DNA from: Tretioscincus oriximinensis
Taxonomy: Eukaryota > Chordata > Lepidosauria > Squamata > Gymnophthalmidae
Direction of reading: 5' to 3'
Assembly (NCBI GenBank): GCA_022410635.1
Contig: JAJVDF010000212.1
Coordinates: 1,325,496-1,389,495 of the forward strand
DNA: 64,000 nucleotides
Shown: piece after piece, positions 11,105-22,735 of the stretch
Numbering within the stretch: the stretch's first letter is position 1
Layout of the letters: each line of letters opens with the position of its first letter
The notes under the pieces: model-generated
What the model was told of the DNA's origin: nothing
The model's database searches: none
What the model saw: only the letters and a program-made list of their open reading frames with translations
Made by a program: the position numbers and the translations under genes

Positions 11105-11402
11105 CCTATAGTCAACCCTGGCACCTCCCCTAATGAAGGTAATAGCAAACTACTTCAGCATTACTGCCAAGAAAATGTTATGGAAATATCTGCCTGTAAC
11201 ATTACGCAAGGCTGCTTTTATTTCTTGTGCCATTAATTGAGATCAGGTTCCTAAATATAATTATTCAGCCTAAATAACTAAGAAACCAGACCCTTTCCCA
11301 GTTTTTGAAAATGAAGATAATTCAACAGCATGTCCATATAGTTTTCCTGGCAAGAACGAGGAAGTACCAGTAATTTACATTACCTTCTTTAAGGGAGAGG
11401 CA

Positions 11403-11436
11403 GGAACCAAACCTGTGAATTTCTACCACTGAGCCA
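11403..11436 (-). repeat. tRNA-like A box and B box remnant
   Basis: The minus strand has TGGCTCAGTGGTAGAA (A box) followed within about 8 bases by GGTTTGGTTCC (B-box-like). The spacing is far too short for an intact tRNA, so this is a deleted SINE head. Confidence 0.45.
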
Positions 11437-11642
11437 TGGCTACCTCTCAACAAAGAGATTAATGAAAAGCACTCTGCCATTTGCAAAAACTGACCATCAA
11501 ATACAATAAGTTTTCCCCATTTCATACTGTTGCTGTATGCCCCTGAATAGTGGCTAGNGCCTGGTTTGACTGCCTGGACTCTTCCATGCTCAGCTTTACA
11601 CAGTTTTCTAGACACAGAGATAGANATTTACCACTTTGCCAT

Positions 11643-11712
11643 ATTGACTGGGAATTGAACCAGCTATCTTCTTCTTTCCAAACTGTTTGTTCTACCACTG
11701 AGCTGCAACTAC
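11643..11712 (-). repeat. tRNA-like SINE head
   Basis: The minus strand carries GCTCAGTGGTAGAA (A box, 11703-11690) and GGTTCAATTCC (B box, 11661-11651) with roughly tRNA spacing. The acceptor and anticodon arms do not pair well, so it is read as a degenerate tRNA-derived SINE head rather than a functional tRNA gene. A further A-box-like string (GGCAAAGTGGTAAA) follows immediately downstream. Confidence 0.55.
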
Positions 11713-12045
11713 CAAGTGAAACTTGAAACAANGCCAATCTGATATGACACAGTCAGCCAACAAAACAATGAAAAGAATGAATGGTTGGAACGTACTGGCT
11801 GATTATCAGTATATCAAAATCCAGCTTTTATTAGAAAGCTACCTTTGGATGACAAGCCACACCTAAAACTTTTTCTCCAGGTAAAGTGCAAAGGTACAAC
11901 AATTGTTAACAAGATGCAGGGGAGAGCACTTTATGTCCTTTATCTATAACATAACATAGAATATACTGGTTTCAACATTTGTTTGTTTTCTATAAACCTA
12001 ATATTGACATACAGATCTTAAAAATTAACCTCTTATTGCTGTGAC

Positions 12046-12119
12046 AAAATGGATCATTAGAACTTCATAAACATCTTTCACAAAAGAAGGAAGTTGATGA
12101 AGTTCTAATGATCCATTTT
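12046..12119. repeat. near-perfect 74-nt hairpin (23-bp perfect arms)
   Basis: Arm 12046-12068 and arm 12097-12119 are exact reverse complements over 23 bp. Inside them pairing continues with one mismatch, three pairs, one mismatch and six further pairs (one wobble), leaving a loop of about six bases. No TA or longer target duplication is obvious at its ends. It could be a very short MITE or a pre-miRNA-like hairpin within the presumed intron. Confidence 0.85.
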
Positions 12120-13525
12120 ATCTGCTTTAACTTTGAAATTATACAATTTTCCAAGCTGAGGATTTTCTAAAACATCTTCTAGAAAAATAACACTATGGCA
12201 AANAGGTGGATTTGGCATATAATAAGAATATGTTTTAGTAAAAACAGACTCATGGCCTATAGATTACTTGGAATTCAGAAACTGCAAATGCTAGTCTGCA
12301 TGTAATATTAATCAGGACTTTTGTAGAAAAAAAAATCTAAAATGTCAGTTATGATNTAATGGAAATAGTTTCTCTATTAATATATATATATTAAAGCTCA
12401 AAACATTGATTGATATCAGACCAGACTGAACTGCCAGAAAAAAGGTCTGATGCTATTCCATCTCTTTGCTCATTCTGAAAAGGGAAAAATGAATCTGAAA
12501 TAAATTAATCAAATGAGTTAATATATTGCCTATTCAAAAATAATCCACTTTTATCACTAAGTTCATTAGAAATTATTACAATATGTGGATAAGACAATTA
12601 CCCTACATACTGTCAGGATTCCAATTTCTACGGCCACTATTGACTCTGTGGTCAATTATGACATTGTGTATTTCTCACCAAATTTTATCTGTTTTACCCA
12701 AAATCCAAATAATGAATGGTTCTGTGTGCTATATAGGAAAAAAACACATCCAACATAAGCATTATTTTCTAGCCTTCAGCATCATTCACCTTCCAACCAT
12801 CTCATAATATATGGACCATACAGTANATAAGGAATGATTTTGTTATAACTTTCACATGTTCTAAAAGAAATTCAGACCCATGTTCTTCCTATTTTGTCAC
12901 TGAGGCTATATTTTTTGCAGCTACCTTTCATGTCTTCGGCCTCTCAGTAGTTTTTCCTCTTTCAAAAAGATTCTGATAGAAAGAAGTTCTTAAGAAAATA
13001 TTAATGTACTCATATGATAAACTGGAAATTAAACAGCAAAACGTTCAAAACTTTAAAAACAAAAAATATTTTTGATCCTAAATTCTTGCTTTCTGAGGCT
13101 TGCTTTCACATCTGCATGGTGTTGCTGAACAAGCTAGATATGTAGCCCTGAGAAATGACACAGCTGCCTCATGGACAGTTCTACTGAAAGCCATAATCTT
13201 TTTGTAAAATGGCACACCTATATGGAAATGACACTGAATCAGGCTATGATGAAAAATGAAATCACAGCCTGCCCGAACAGAAAACTGCTTGGAAACATAC
13301 CCTCACATCCCACTAATCATGAAAGCGGGCACTCTCGACTAGTCAGAGTGACTGAAAGTAAAAACACGTAATTCATGATGAAAGTGAGCTATTTAATGGC
13401 GAGGCATTTTCTTACTACTTGGAGCCATTTTTTCTTTGGTGGAGCTTATAAGCCTGCAGAAGAGTGCGCTTCTGGCTACCAGGCAGACATTTTCCTCAAC
13501 ACAGCAGCAAGGCCGTTCCCAACTA

Positions 13526-13729
13526 TAGGCTGACCAGATGACTCCTTTTGTACGATGGGTGTGTATGTGTGTGAAAACCNGTTTTTGGGTGCCTCCCAGT
13601 TTTTGCTGAGGAAAAAAACTTCAAAAAAGTTTTTTNAAAAACTTTTTTTNAAAAAATCCTCAGCATAAAACAGGAGGCACCCAAAGCCGGGTTTCCACTC
13701 CCCCCAAAAGGGGTCATCTGGTCAGCCTA
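13526..13729. mobile_element. foldback hAT-like MITE (family A, copy 2)
   Basis: It has the same TAGGCTGACCAGATGA / TCATCTGGTCAGCCTA termini and GGTGCCTCCCAGTTTTT inverted arms as the copy at 10899. Both sides are flanked by ccaacta (7 bp perfect). Three N positions lie in the T/A-rich fold, perhaps because the palindrome hampers sequencing. Confidence 0.85.
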
Positions 13730-13858
13730 CCAACTACCACCCCAAGAAAGCCTGTGGCAGAGCTCCACAAGACCACCTGAGTCAGAAGACCTCTTACCTT
13801 AGAAGGTGGGAAGCAGGCATTTTGCCACAGACAGCTGCTTTACATATTTTCCACAGAC

Positions 13859-14004
13859 TAGGCTGACCCAATTTTTCCTGAGGGGGGAAAAAATTAAAAA
13901 AAGAAAAAAATTCGGAAAAACATTTTTCTCAGCAAAAACCATGAGGCACTCCAAAACCGGGTTTCTAACACACACACACCAAAAGGGGTCATCTGGTCAG
14001 CCTA
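13859..14004. mobile_element. foldback hAT-like MITE (family A, copy 3, internally deleted)
   Basis: It starts TAGGCTGACCCA and jumps directly to the TTTTTCCTGAGG fold, so most of the left arm is missing; the right arm ends TCATCTGGTCAGCCTA. The flanking target duplication ccacagac is perfect (13851-13858 and 14005-14012), so the deletion happened within an otherwise intact insertion, only 130 bp from copy 2. Confidence 0.88.
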
Positions 14005-16879
14005 CCACAGACACATGTTTCAGTAAAATGATGGCAGTTGTCACCTAGCAACTGACTCACAGTGCAACCTGGCTGTCTGACCTCCATTACCATATGCCTC
14101 CTGCCATAGGTGCCCACATTCCAGAGACTCCCTTTCCTGCTAATAGCACTTATATATTGGTACAAATTCTTCTCCCTGTTTTAACTAAAGATGGCAATTT
14201 TCTCTTACATAAAACTGAAGGCAGTTGAATAAAAAACACTGTACAAATTTTGAAGGTCAAAATACAATTTTTTATTCAAGAAGTTGTTTTCATAGAATAA
14301 ACTAAGTTTTTATAATAAGGGATAGGTCTGTTGATTCATTTCTTAAAAACAAATTGTAGTCAGTGCTTGTATTATTTCAGGAATGAAATCATTCCAAAAG
14401 GAGGATATGCCAGCATAAATGCTTTGCCTTCCTCCTATGAATCATTACCGAAAGCAGGATAGTTTGAATAGATATTTCTTCGCATAAAGCCTTGACAAGT
14501 TGGGATCAAATTAACTCNAAAATGCTATACTTGCCTCTGTAGCTAACAGGCTATTAAGATAATATACAAATCTAAGTAGATCATGCCAACCAAATTAAAC
14601 CTATTTAGAGAACAGTTGTTCATGATGCTTCCATTTGCTATCAATAAAATTGCTCTTGCATACTGAGTTTCTGAAGTCTTTAGTATCAATAACAAAGTTT
14701 CTTAGTCTACACAAGGTAAACATCACAAGTTCAAGTCAGTTTTAGTATTAAACTGCCTGTAGAGTTTTTGTTTGCTAGCTTATGTCAAGACTAAACATAG
14801 TGCTTGCTTTCTATCTCCAACTGAGGCCTAAGATATGGAAATCTAGTATACCCATTTGTTTATTTAAACTGATTATATCCTTCCCCATACCTCTTTCTAC
14901 TGGGGTTGCCATAAAAATCATGACAGCAGGGTTGCAACTTTAATAAATGACAGTGGAAAAAGAAACTTTAGCAAATGTTGCAAGCATTATAAGCTGCACT
15001 TGATAAAAAAAAATATTCAGTCATAGCTTTCCTGTTTGGGGATTTTATGGCAACCTAATTCTACTATATGACTGCAAAATTTTCAGGAGAAACGTGAAAC
15101 CATCTTATTTTTTGTCTCCTTGTCAATTACAAATAATTCCCAATTTATTCTCCCTTCAGATCACAACTGTCCTCTTTCCAATAAAAAACAATGCACGGAT
15201 CTTTAATTGCATGGCAATTTATATGATAAGTCAGGTTTCATCCATACTGCTGGTAAGTTTGGTTTCTATGTTACTTTAGATTTGTTGGTTCGTATGCTGT
15301 TGAAGTCATATTGAAGTTTTGATTCACTAATCATTATCAATTTATAAATAAATTGATTTCCAAAAATCCCACTGTGATAATACAGTTAAAAAAAGACAAT
15401 AATTCAAAGATTAACATCAAGCAGTTAATTTTTGGCTACATTCTGATCATTTTTGAATATATTTACATCTTAGATTCTCAGTACAATTAAATCCCTCCTA
15501 TGAATTCAAGATATAGAAGGGTAAGGCAACCACGTCTTGACCTCCTTTCCTCCATCTTAAGTCCTAGAAAATGTGTCAAAAGCCTATTTCATGGGTGCTG
15601 CTTTCTTTCAATCAGCTGTTCTCTTTAACTCAGTGCCCTGTGCCAATGTATCCTTATTTCTCAATCTTAATTACCAAAAGGAATCAAACTGCAGCTTTCA
15701 GGAAGGAATGAAAAATCTTCTTGCATCTCTAAGAACAGAACACGTTATGCCAGTTTCTCTCCTTTCATTTTCACCCTGTTTTTTTAGTCACTAATGGGGA
15801 TTTCCATTCAATCTCACTGGAATTCATGAAAGCAAACAATCTATTTGTATTTTGGAAGAAGGCCATTTATTTCTTCATCAGACTGAAAGCATATGCCACA
15901 CAGATGTTGAAGCGATTGATCTGATTCCAGAAACAAATGTAACCAAGGAAGATTTCTATCCTTAACGCTACACCATCATGGTTTAATCTTATATATTCAC
16001 AAAAATATTAAAAACAACTTCATTTAACATTAAAGGAATGGATCCAGCAAATAAGTACTGTGTTGCTGACACTCACCAATAGCTGAAAAGAACTTACAAT
16101 TTAGTAATTCGTTACAATTAAAAAAAATTCTGGTCTAAAGGTGACCACTGACTCAGCTAGTAGGATGAAGACCACAATTAATGACATTTGATTGTTTTCA
16201 TTGTTCCATCAGATCTGGAACAATGAGCAAAAGATCCTTGCTCATAATTTTCCCCTAATCTGCCAGAGATTGAGGATTCTCAACTGTTGGTATTTTTCTA
16301 ATTTGAATTGGACACCTTTTCTTGGCAGAGATGAAAAAATCTTGCTATCTTCTGGGGAGAGGCTGACCTTCCTCTTTCCAGGGAGTTTGCTTTACTGATG
16401 AACTGCAATCATATACCATATGTGCCTAAAAGCCTATAAAAGTAGGGACTGTGTCAAAGGGCAAATACCAGAATTTTACTTGGTATACTTTACTTGCAGA
16501 ACTTTCAAGCATGGAAAGTTAGCCTTCTAAGTTATAATGGGCCAGCCTTAACTATTTTGTTTGCTTACTTCAATCTTGGTCTTTTGAAGATTTTAAAGTC
16601 ACTNTCTGTTGTGTTAAGGCTTAGGACATCAGTGAAGCCATACGCTTGGTAGCTATGGACTCTGTATTAGGTAGTGGCTTTCAGGTGCTGTAAATTCTGC
16701 CATGCCACAAATAACTGTGCTTATTTTTGTCTACGGATGAAGTATAAAAGTCTGCATGAAAATGAGTTATTTCCTGATTTATTTTTTNAAAAAATCCACC
16801 AGGAGATGAAGGCACTTGGAAAGCAAGAGTGCATGAAACATTTCAGGATCTGACTACAAAAATAAACAGAAAGGAGAAA

Positions 16880-16893
16880 GGGGGGGGGGGGGG
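16880..16893 (+). repeat. poly(G) tract
   Basis: A run of about fourteen G following a GGAGAAA purine stretch. It is simple sequence with no recognised function. Confidence 0.9.
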
Positions 16894-17055
16894 TTGGCAG
16901 CAGCTCAGCCATCTGCAATAAATACTGCACTGCAATTAAGCCATTTTGTGTTCTCCAAAATTGTTCCGTCCACAGGAAACGACAATCTTTAGAAAGTGCA
17001 GAGAAACCTGTCACTTTATTTTATATGAACATGGATAGTTTTCAGTTTCTGGCAA

Positions 17056-17800
17056 TATTTATTTATTTATTTACATTTATACCCCGCCCCATATCCGAAA
17101 GTCTCAGGTGGCAATAACAAAAAAACAGTACAAAATTGACACTTTAAAATNGTAATAATCAGTATCTGAAGATGGAGGGAAAAAATAGCATTTCTTCAAC
17201 CAAAGGCCAAGTAGAAGAGGTGCTCTTCTTCTAAAAGAATACAATGATGATGACGACAGAGGCACCACGCGGGGGAAATTATTTCAATGACTGGGTGCCA
17301 CCACCGAGAAGGCCCTACCCCCGGGTTCCCACTCCACTAGATGTTGAAAGGGGTGGTACAAACCAGGAGGGNCCCCCCTGCAGATCTTAAGGCATGGACA
17401 NGTTGATATGGGAGAAGGCATTCCTTTAGGGATTTGAGGCTCAAGTTATTTAGGGCCTTATAAGTTAAAGTTAATACCTTGAATTGGGCTCGGTAGTAGA
17501 TTGGCAGCTAGTACAGTTCTTTCAAGACCAGAATGATGTATGTCTGGCCAGCCACTCCGGTCAGCAATCTAGCAGGTGCATTCTTGACCAACTGCAGCTT
17601 CCGAACTGTTTTCAAGGGCAGCCCCATATAGAGCGCATTACAATACTCCAATCTAGAAGTTACCAGAGCGTGGATTACAGTGGCTAGATCATCCCTGTTC
17701 AGAATTGGCCATAACTGGCAAACCAGACGTAACCGGAAGTAGGCACTCTTGGCCATATACCACCTGCAATTTATTTGCACATTGTCTCCTCTGGGGTACT
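17056..17800 (-). mobile_element. L2-clade LINE 3' portion (reverse transcriptase C-terminus and 3' tail)
   Basis: The minus strand encodes a decayed but readable end of a non-LTR retrotransposon ORF2: FRLRLVCQLWPILNRDDLA, VIHALVTSRLEYCNALYMGL, PLKTVRKLQLVKNAPARLLT, then WLPIYYRAQFKVLTLTYKAL and, with frameshifts, a stretch like GVGPSRWWHPVIE. The motif LPLKTVRKLQLVxNAxARLLTG is characteristic of L2-type elements. It ends in a 3' UTR with CCTGAGACTTTCGGATAT, GGGGCGGGGTATAAAT and an (AAATA)n tail at 17056-17075. 5'-truncated and frameshifted, so dead. Confidence 0.85.
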
Positions 17801-18767
17801 GGCTCAGTACAAAAATAAAATCATCATGGTGGAGGCACCAGTTCATATATTCCCAGTTACACCCCACGAGGCAGAGAAGGAGAGGCAGAAACCAGTGAAA
17901 TATTTGAATTACAAAACAGCCTTTTGTTTCTTATACAATGCTTCCTATTCCTTTGGATGTTTTGGAAAACTTCAAATACTATCTAAGGGTCTAGTCACAC
18001 AGGTGTTAATAAAAGGACAGGATTAAAAGGTTGGAGGTGTTCTGGTTTTCAGTCCAGTTCTTCACGACTGAAAGTGGTTTAAAAGCATGTGTATCACCAG
18101 ACCTAGTATGTTCAGAACCAAGAATCCATATTGTGTTGGGTTCTTTAAACACTATAAATCTTCAACTGGTGCTTATCATTTTGTATTCTTTTCAATATAT
18201 TTGCTGTCATAGGATCCTGTAGCATAGGAAAATGAATTATTTGAAAGAATGATTTTCAGTTGTTTGACAAGGAAAAGGAGCAGGAAACACTGCTATAAAA
18301 CATTTCACTGACAGTGGCCTCAACACCTGGGCCACAACGAGAACTAAATGCCAGATGTAAGGAATATTTGTGAGACCTCCAACTCCCCTGCTTCAGATAT
18401 TATACAGAAGCTATGTTCTTACTAGGATAAAAAATGTTACTCAAACAGAATTAAATCCTTTTAGTGTCTCTCTTTTCCCGTCAACACTTCAAGGTATTTT
18501 CTGAAAATAGTTCCTGCAACAGGTAATTTTGCTTACAATGCCGCACAATTGCCTGGCAACGCCTTCAAATATACTACCCTTACAGAAACATGTTCACAGC
18601 TCACTTCCACTAGCCAACTGCTGCTGTTCTATTTTTTTAAATAACAAAAACAGTATGTGCCCTAAAATAATGGCAACAAAGTAAAATTAAAGTCGAATTC
18701 ATCCTGTTTCTTAAAGGGATCAAGATGGAGGCAGTGACTAGAATTGTGCCTGTATAAACTGTACACA

Positions 18768-18842
18768 AGAATCATAGAGTTGGAAGGGACCTCCAGGGTC
18801 ATCGGGTCCAACCCCCTGCTCGATGCAGGATTCAGTATGCTG
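18768..18842 (-). mobile_element. CR1 LINE 3'-region fragment
   Basis: The plus-strand text AATCATAGAGTTGGAAGGGA, CCTCCAGGGTCATC, CCAACCCCCTGC is the well-known antisense of the CR1 3' region in reptiles and birds. Only about 75 bp remain. Confidence 0.7.
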
Positions 18843-20130
18843 GAACATGCATAAAAATATAATTTAATTCTGTAGCAAGAGGACACCATTCCTCAAGATT
18901 AACAGCTACAGGAAAGAAGTGCTGAGAATTAATCTTCTGAGAAGACTGCTTGCTCCTCTCTATTTCCCTCATGAATGAACTCAATGGGGCTAATCCTTGC
19001 CTTTGTCCTGGTAATCAAGCTTCTCTATGGGTGTGATATTTTCAAATAAATCAACCTGAATAACTTGAAGTATTGAGACAGAATTCCCATGCTCTTGTTC
19101 CCACTGTTGTAATTTTAATATTAAAATTATTGTTCTGTTGTTTGACAGGTTTTAAATTAAACTTTAAATAGGTTTTAAAGTTGATTTGTGCCTATTAGTA
19201 CCCAGCAGTCACACTGCTGTGAAGTATTCACTCATCAAGAGAATAATACTCTTTAAACAGTATCAACTTGCAGAATGGATTTAATTAGACATTTCCTTCT
19301 TCCAAACTCTGTCACCACCTAATCCAATCACCTGCAAGAGCCACATTATGTTTTTAGAACAATTTGTTGCCTATCCAAGTCAAGAGTACCTGCAACTCTA
19401 GGAAACAAATTAGGATTGCAGTTATGATCGCATCTTGTTGCTTTTGGGAAGAAGATAAAGTTAGTGACTATATAATTCGTTTGCAGAAAAACGCAAAGTA
19501 AGACCAATCACACTTGGGCCTCTAAGGGAACACAATAATTAAGTATCAAAATATTTGGCAAAATTTACACTGNTATGTTTGTTCTGAACATTTCAAAAGG
19601 GGGGGGGGACTCGAAGTTTTTTTAAAAAATCCTGACTGGTTTCACCCTTGATAATTATTAATCTGCAATTTCTTTATAATACTTCCCTTGTAGCAGAACA
19701 CAGAAAAAGCTGCCAACAGCAATCGACTAGTAATACAATTGTTCTCATTGTTAATGAGTGAGGCAAGAACNTTAGCGACAGATTTGTTTCTTTTAAGAGA
19801 TAACATTTTTTATTTTGCTTTCTGTAGCTGACCCTAATGCAGTGCCAAAGTAAAGGAGAAGAAATTCTCATTTTGAAAAGACTAAATACCACAACCTTGG
19901 GCAGAAGAGCAAAGTAGTGAAAATACAAGCCTCATTAAAGAAGCAAAAACTGTAACCCTGAATAGGGATGAAATGATTTCTGTAGCATTAAGGCAATAGA
20001 AAGGCTGTATCTACACAGCACTTTATTCTGAATTTTCCCGATTAGCTAGTTAATCAGTTTCCTTTAAAGATGCTACATTCATATCTTTATGGTTTATTTC
20101 AGATTCGGTCAATTTGACAGTTCTTGGTAA

Positions 20131-20455
20131 ATGGCTCAGTCGGTAAGGACAGCAGGCATGAATGGCTCAATCGCTAAGGAGATGGTCTCTCATCTGGGAG
20201 ATTGGGTTTTGAGGCCCTATGTTGGATGTGGGGAGGGGTTTGCACCTTCTACTAGCCTGTAGCTCTATCTAACCTAGCTATTCAAAAGCAACAATTGCAA
20301 GAAATTGCAACTGACTGCAACTAGATAAATGGGAACCACCACAGCTTGGTGGGGAAGACAGAATGTAAGCCTTTGGGTGAAAAATACCCTTGTAAGCTGC
20401 TTTGAGTCTCTTTGGGTGAGAAAAGTGGGGTATAAAAACCCAGTTCTTCTTCTAA
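20131..20455 (+). mobile_element. tRNA-derived SINE (family with TATAAAAACCCAGTTCTTCTTCT tail, split here as TATAAAAACC + CAGTTCTTC)
   Basis: The head ATGGCTCAGTCGGTAAGG resembles a pol III A box and is duplicated (a second TGGCTCAATCGCTAAGG follows 30 bp later). A degenerate B box (GGGTTTTGAGGCCC) follows. The body contains CAATTGCAAGAAATTGCAAC and TGTAAGCCTTTGGGTG. The tail is AAGTGGGGTATAAAAACCCA plus TTC repeats, typical of squamate SINEs. Related copies are at 38150 (+) and 32123 (-). Confidence 0.75.
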
Positions 20456-20866
20456 ATGAGATTTTTCACACTTGTGATGCCTCACANGGCAGCCATTTTT
20501 TGTTTGCTGGTTGTCAACAGAAAGTGCAGTAGTCCCTCCTCCCAAATGCTATTGGTTAGTCTGCTGTCAATATCAGGCTTCACACACCCCTTTTGTGAGG
20601 TGAAGGAAAAGGAATTGGAATCTAAACAACAGTCTCAGTTTCCTGCTAAAAATTTATCCACAAATCATGGTACGATTTAATCCTATATCTCGATTTGAAA
20701 GCCAACTTTCTGAGTTTANCNATAATCCAGATAATCAGCTTTAAAACCCGATTCTGCCAGTTCCTATAACAGGCTGTTGAGGCAAATATAATAGAAATTT
20801 GACTTTCAACTAGATTATTGACTATGTCTGGATGCAANCCAACAGACACTGATACCTATGCCCACC

Positions 20867-21790
20867 TAGGGTTGCCATATTTTGGCAGCCCAAAACCGGG
20901 ACGGGGGTGGAGTGNNGGTGCATGCACACAGGCGCACACACACGCGTGCACATACGGACGCTTGTGGTGAGACAGGCATAAGGTTGCCATATGTCCCGGG
21001 AAGGCGGAACAATCCCTGCTTTGGGGACTAAACTATAGTCTCCTCCGGGTTTTAAGATAAAATCCTGCATCAGGGAATATAAAAATGCAGGATTTTAAAA
21101 GCAAAGGAGACAGCTGCAGCCCAAGCAACGCTTTCCGAGGTCCTGGAAGGCACCTCGGAGCCTGCCGTAGCTGATCCTATGCTGGAGGCGGGGTTTCTGT
21201 TCTCCTGTCACAAACCCAAGCGTTTCTCCTCTACTGGAGGCGAGTTGCCGCGCTTTGCCTGACAGCAGGCGCAAACCCCGCCTCCAGCAGAGGAGCAGCT
21301 ACACATGCGTGCACACAGGAACGCTTGTGATGAGACAGGCAGAAGAGAGGTTTTGCCTGTCTCACCACAAACTGTCAGAGTTCATGGAAGGGACCTCGGA
21401 GCGTGCCGTAGCTGCTCCTCTCCTGTCACAAACCCAAGGAAAAACACTTGGGTTTGTGACAGGAAAAACAGCTCTGTTCTCCTGTCACAAACCCAAGCGT
21501 TTTTCCTCTGCTGGAGGCGAGTTGGCACGCTTTGCCTAACAGCAGGCGCAAAACCCNGCCTGCAGCAGAGGATCAGCTACGGCAGCTGGAGAGGACCCTG
21601 AAAAGCGNTGCTCGGGCTGCAGCCGTCAGCTCTGATGGCTCCTTTGCCTTTAAAATCCTGCATTTTTATGTTCCCTGATGCAGCATCGGGGAATGTAAAA
21701 ATCCGGGATTTTATTTTAAAACCCGGAGGGGACTATATTTTAGTCCCCAAAGCCGGGATTGTCCTGCCTTCCCGGGACGTATGGCAACTT
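20867..21790. mobile_element. composite of palindromic hAT-like MITEs (family B, TAGGGTTGCCATA ends)
   Basis: An outer left end (TAGGGTTGCCATA) at 20867 is followed at 20981 by an inner end AGGTTGCCATATGTCCCGGG. The matching right end CCCGGGACGTATGGCAACT closes at 21789. Internal arms are inverted repeats: the GCTGCAGCCCAAGCAACGCTTT type at about 21115 returns as its complement near 21605. GGAGGCGGGGTTT/AAACCCNGCCTGCAG and CTTGTGGTGAGACAGGCA units recur. No target duplication is clear, so copies have probably rearranged. Overlapping frames here are by-products of the GC-rich palindrome. Confidence 0.65.
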
Positions 21791-22514
21791 TATATTAGTA
21801 AAAGGATTGTAAAAACACTTGTTAAAACACAACAGCAAATTTATTCTTAGATGCTGTGGAATATATTTCTTTAAATAACATAAACCACAGAAGGGTCAAT
21901 TCCATAGTTAACAAAACATTTTTCTAAAAATATGTTGACTTCCACTTTTTTTCAAAATGGAGGTACATGTTTCTCTAATAAGTTGGTAACANTGTTTTTC
22001 TCTTCAGCCATTTTTATTCTGCATTGTAACTCTGTAAGTTTTGAGTGAAATTTTATCAAAAACTGCCAGCAGTTATAAAACATTTGGTAGGTAATTGTTT
22101 GTTTATATAATATTAAGGTAAATATTAATTGTTTTCATGGAAAGCATGATTTTAACTATTAAATAGTACCATGCTTAATATGTAATGATTGCTTGTATTT
22201 ACTGAAATGGATTAATAATTAAGAGTTTATACATAATGTAAGTTACAATTTTTTAAAAATAGGAATTTTTCCAAAACGTCTTCTCTTTGAAAATAGTATG
22301 AACAACATGTAAATAACTATTTGAGGTTATGGGGTCAACATAAAGCGTTAATTAAGCAAAAATAAAATAACGTAAGTTACCGAGGGACACTAATCTATGA
22401 TAAGCATACCATAAGCATTTAATTAAAAAGTTAATATTAATCTAACAAGTATAGGGACCTAGTCTAAATGTCCATTAAATGTATATTTGTCAAATTTGCA
22501 CAAAGGTCGGACAG

Positions 22515-22735
22515 CTTAAAAATGGGAGGCAGAGCGGGGCACAGAAAGAGAGCAGGGTGTGGTGTAGGAAGAGTAGCAGGACATGAGAAATGGGGAGAGG
22601 AGAAGGGTATGTGGCATGGGAAGAGGAATCAGGTGCAGAAAGATAAGGGGGCACAGGAAGAGGANCGGGGTGCAGGAAGGGAAGTGGGGCATGGGAAGAG
22701 GAATGGAGCGCAGGATGAGGACAAACACATTGGAT
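22515..22735 (+). repeat. degenerate purine-rich minisatellite
   Basis: Repeated variants of GGGGCATGGGAAGAGGAA and GGTGCAGGAAGGG follow one another with an irregular period of roughly 20-30 bp. This creates Arg/Gly-rich frames on the plus strand that are not genes. Confidence 0.7.

Noticed and set aside
17508..17867. A host gene encoding a reverse-transcriptase-like protein
   Set aside because: It is a 5'-truncated, frameshifted L2-type LINE ending in its own 3' tail.
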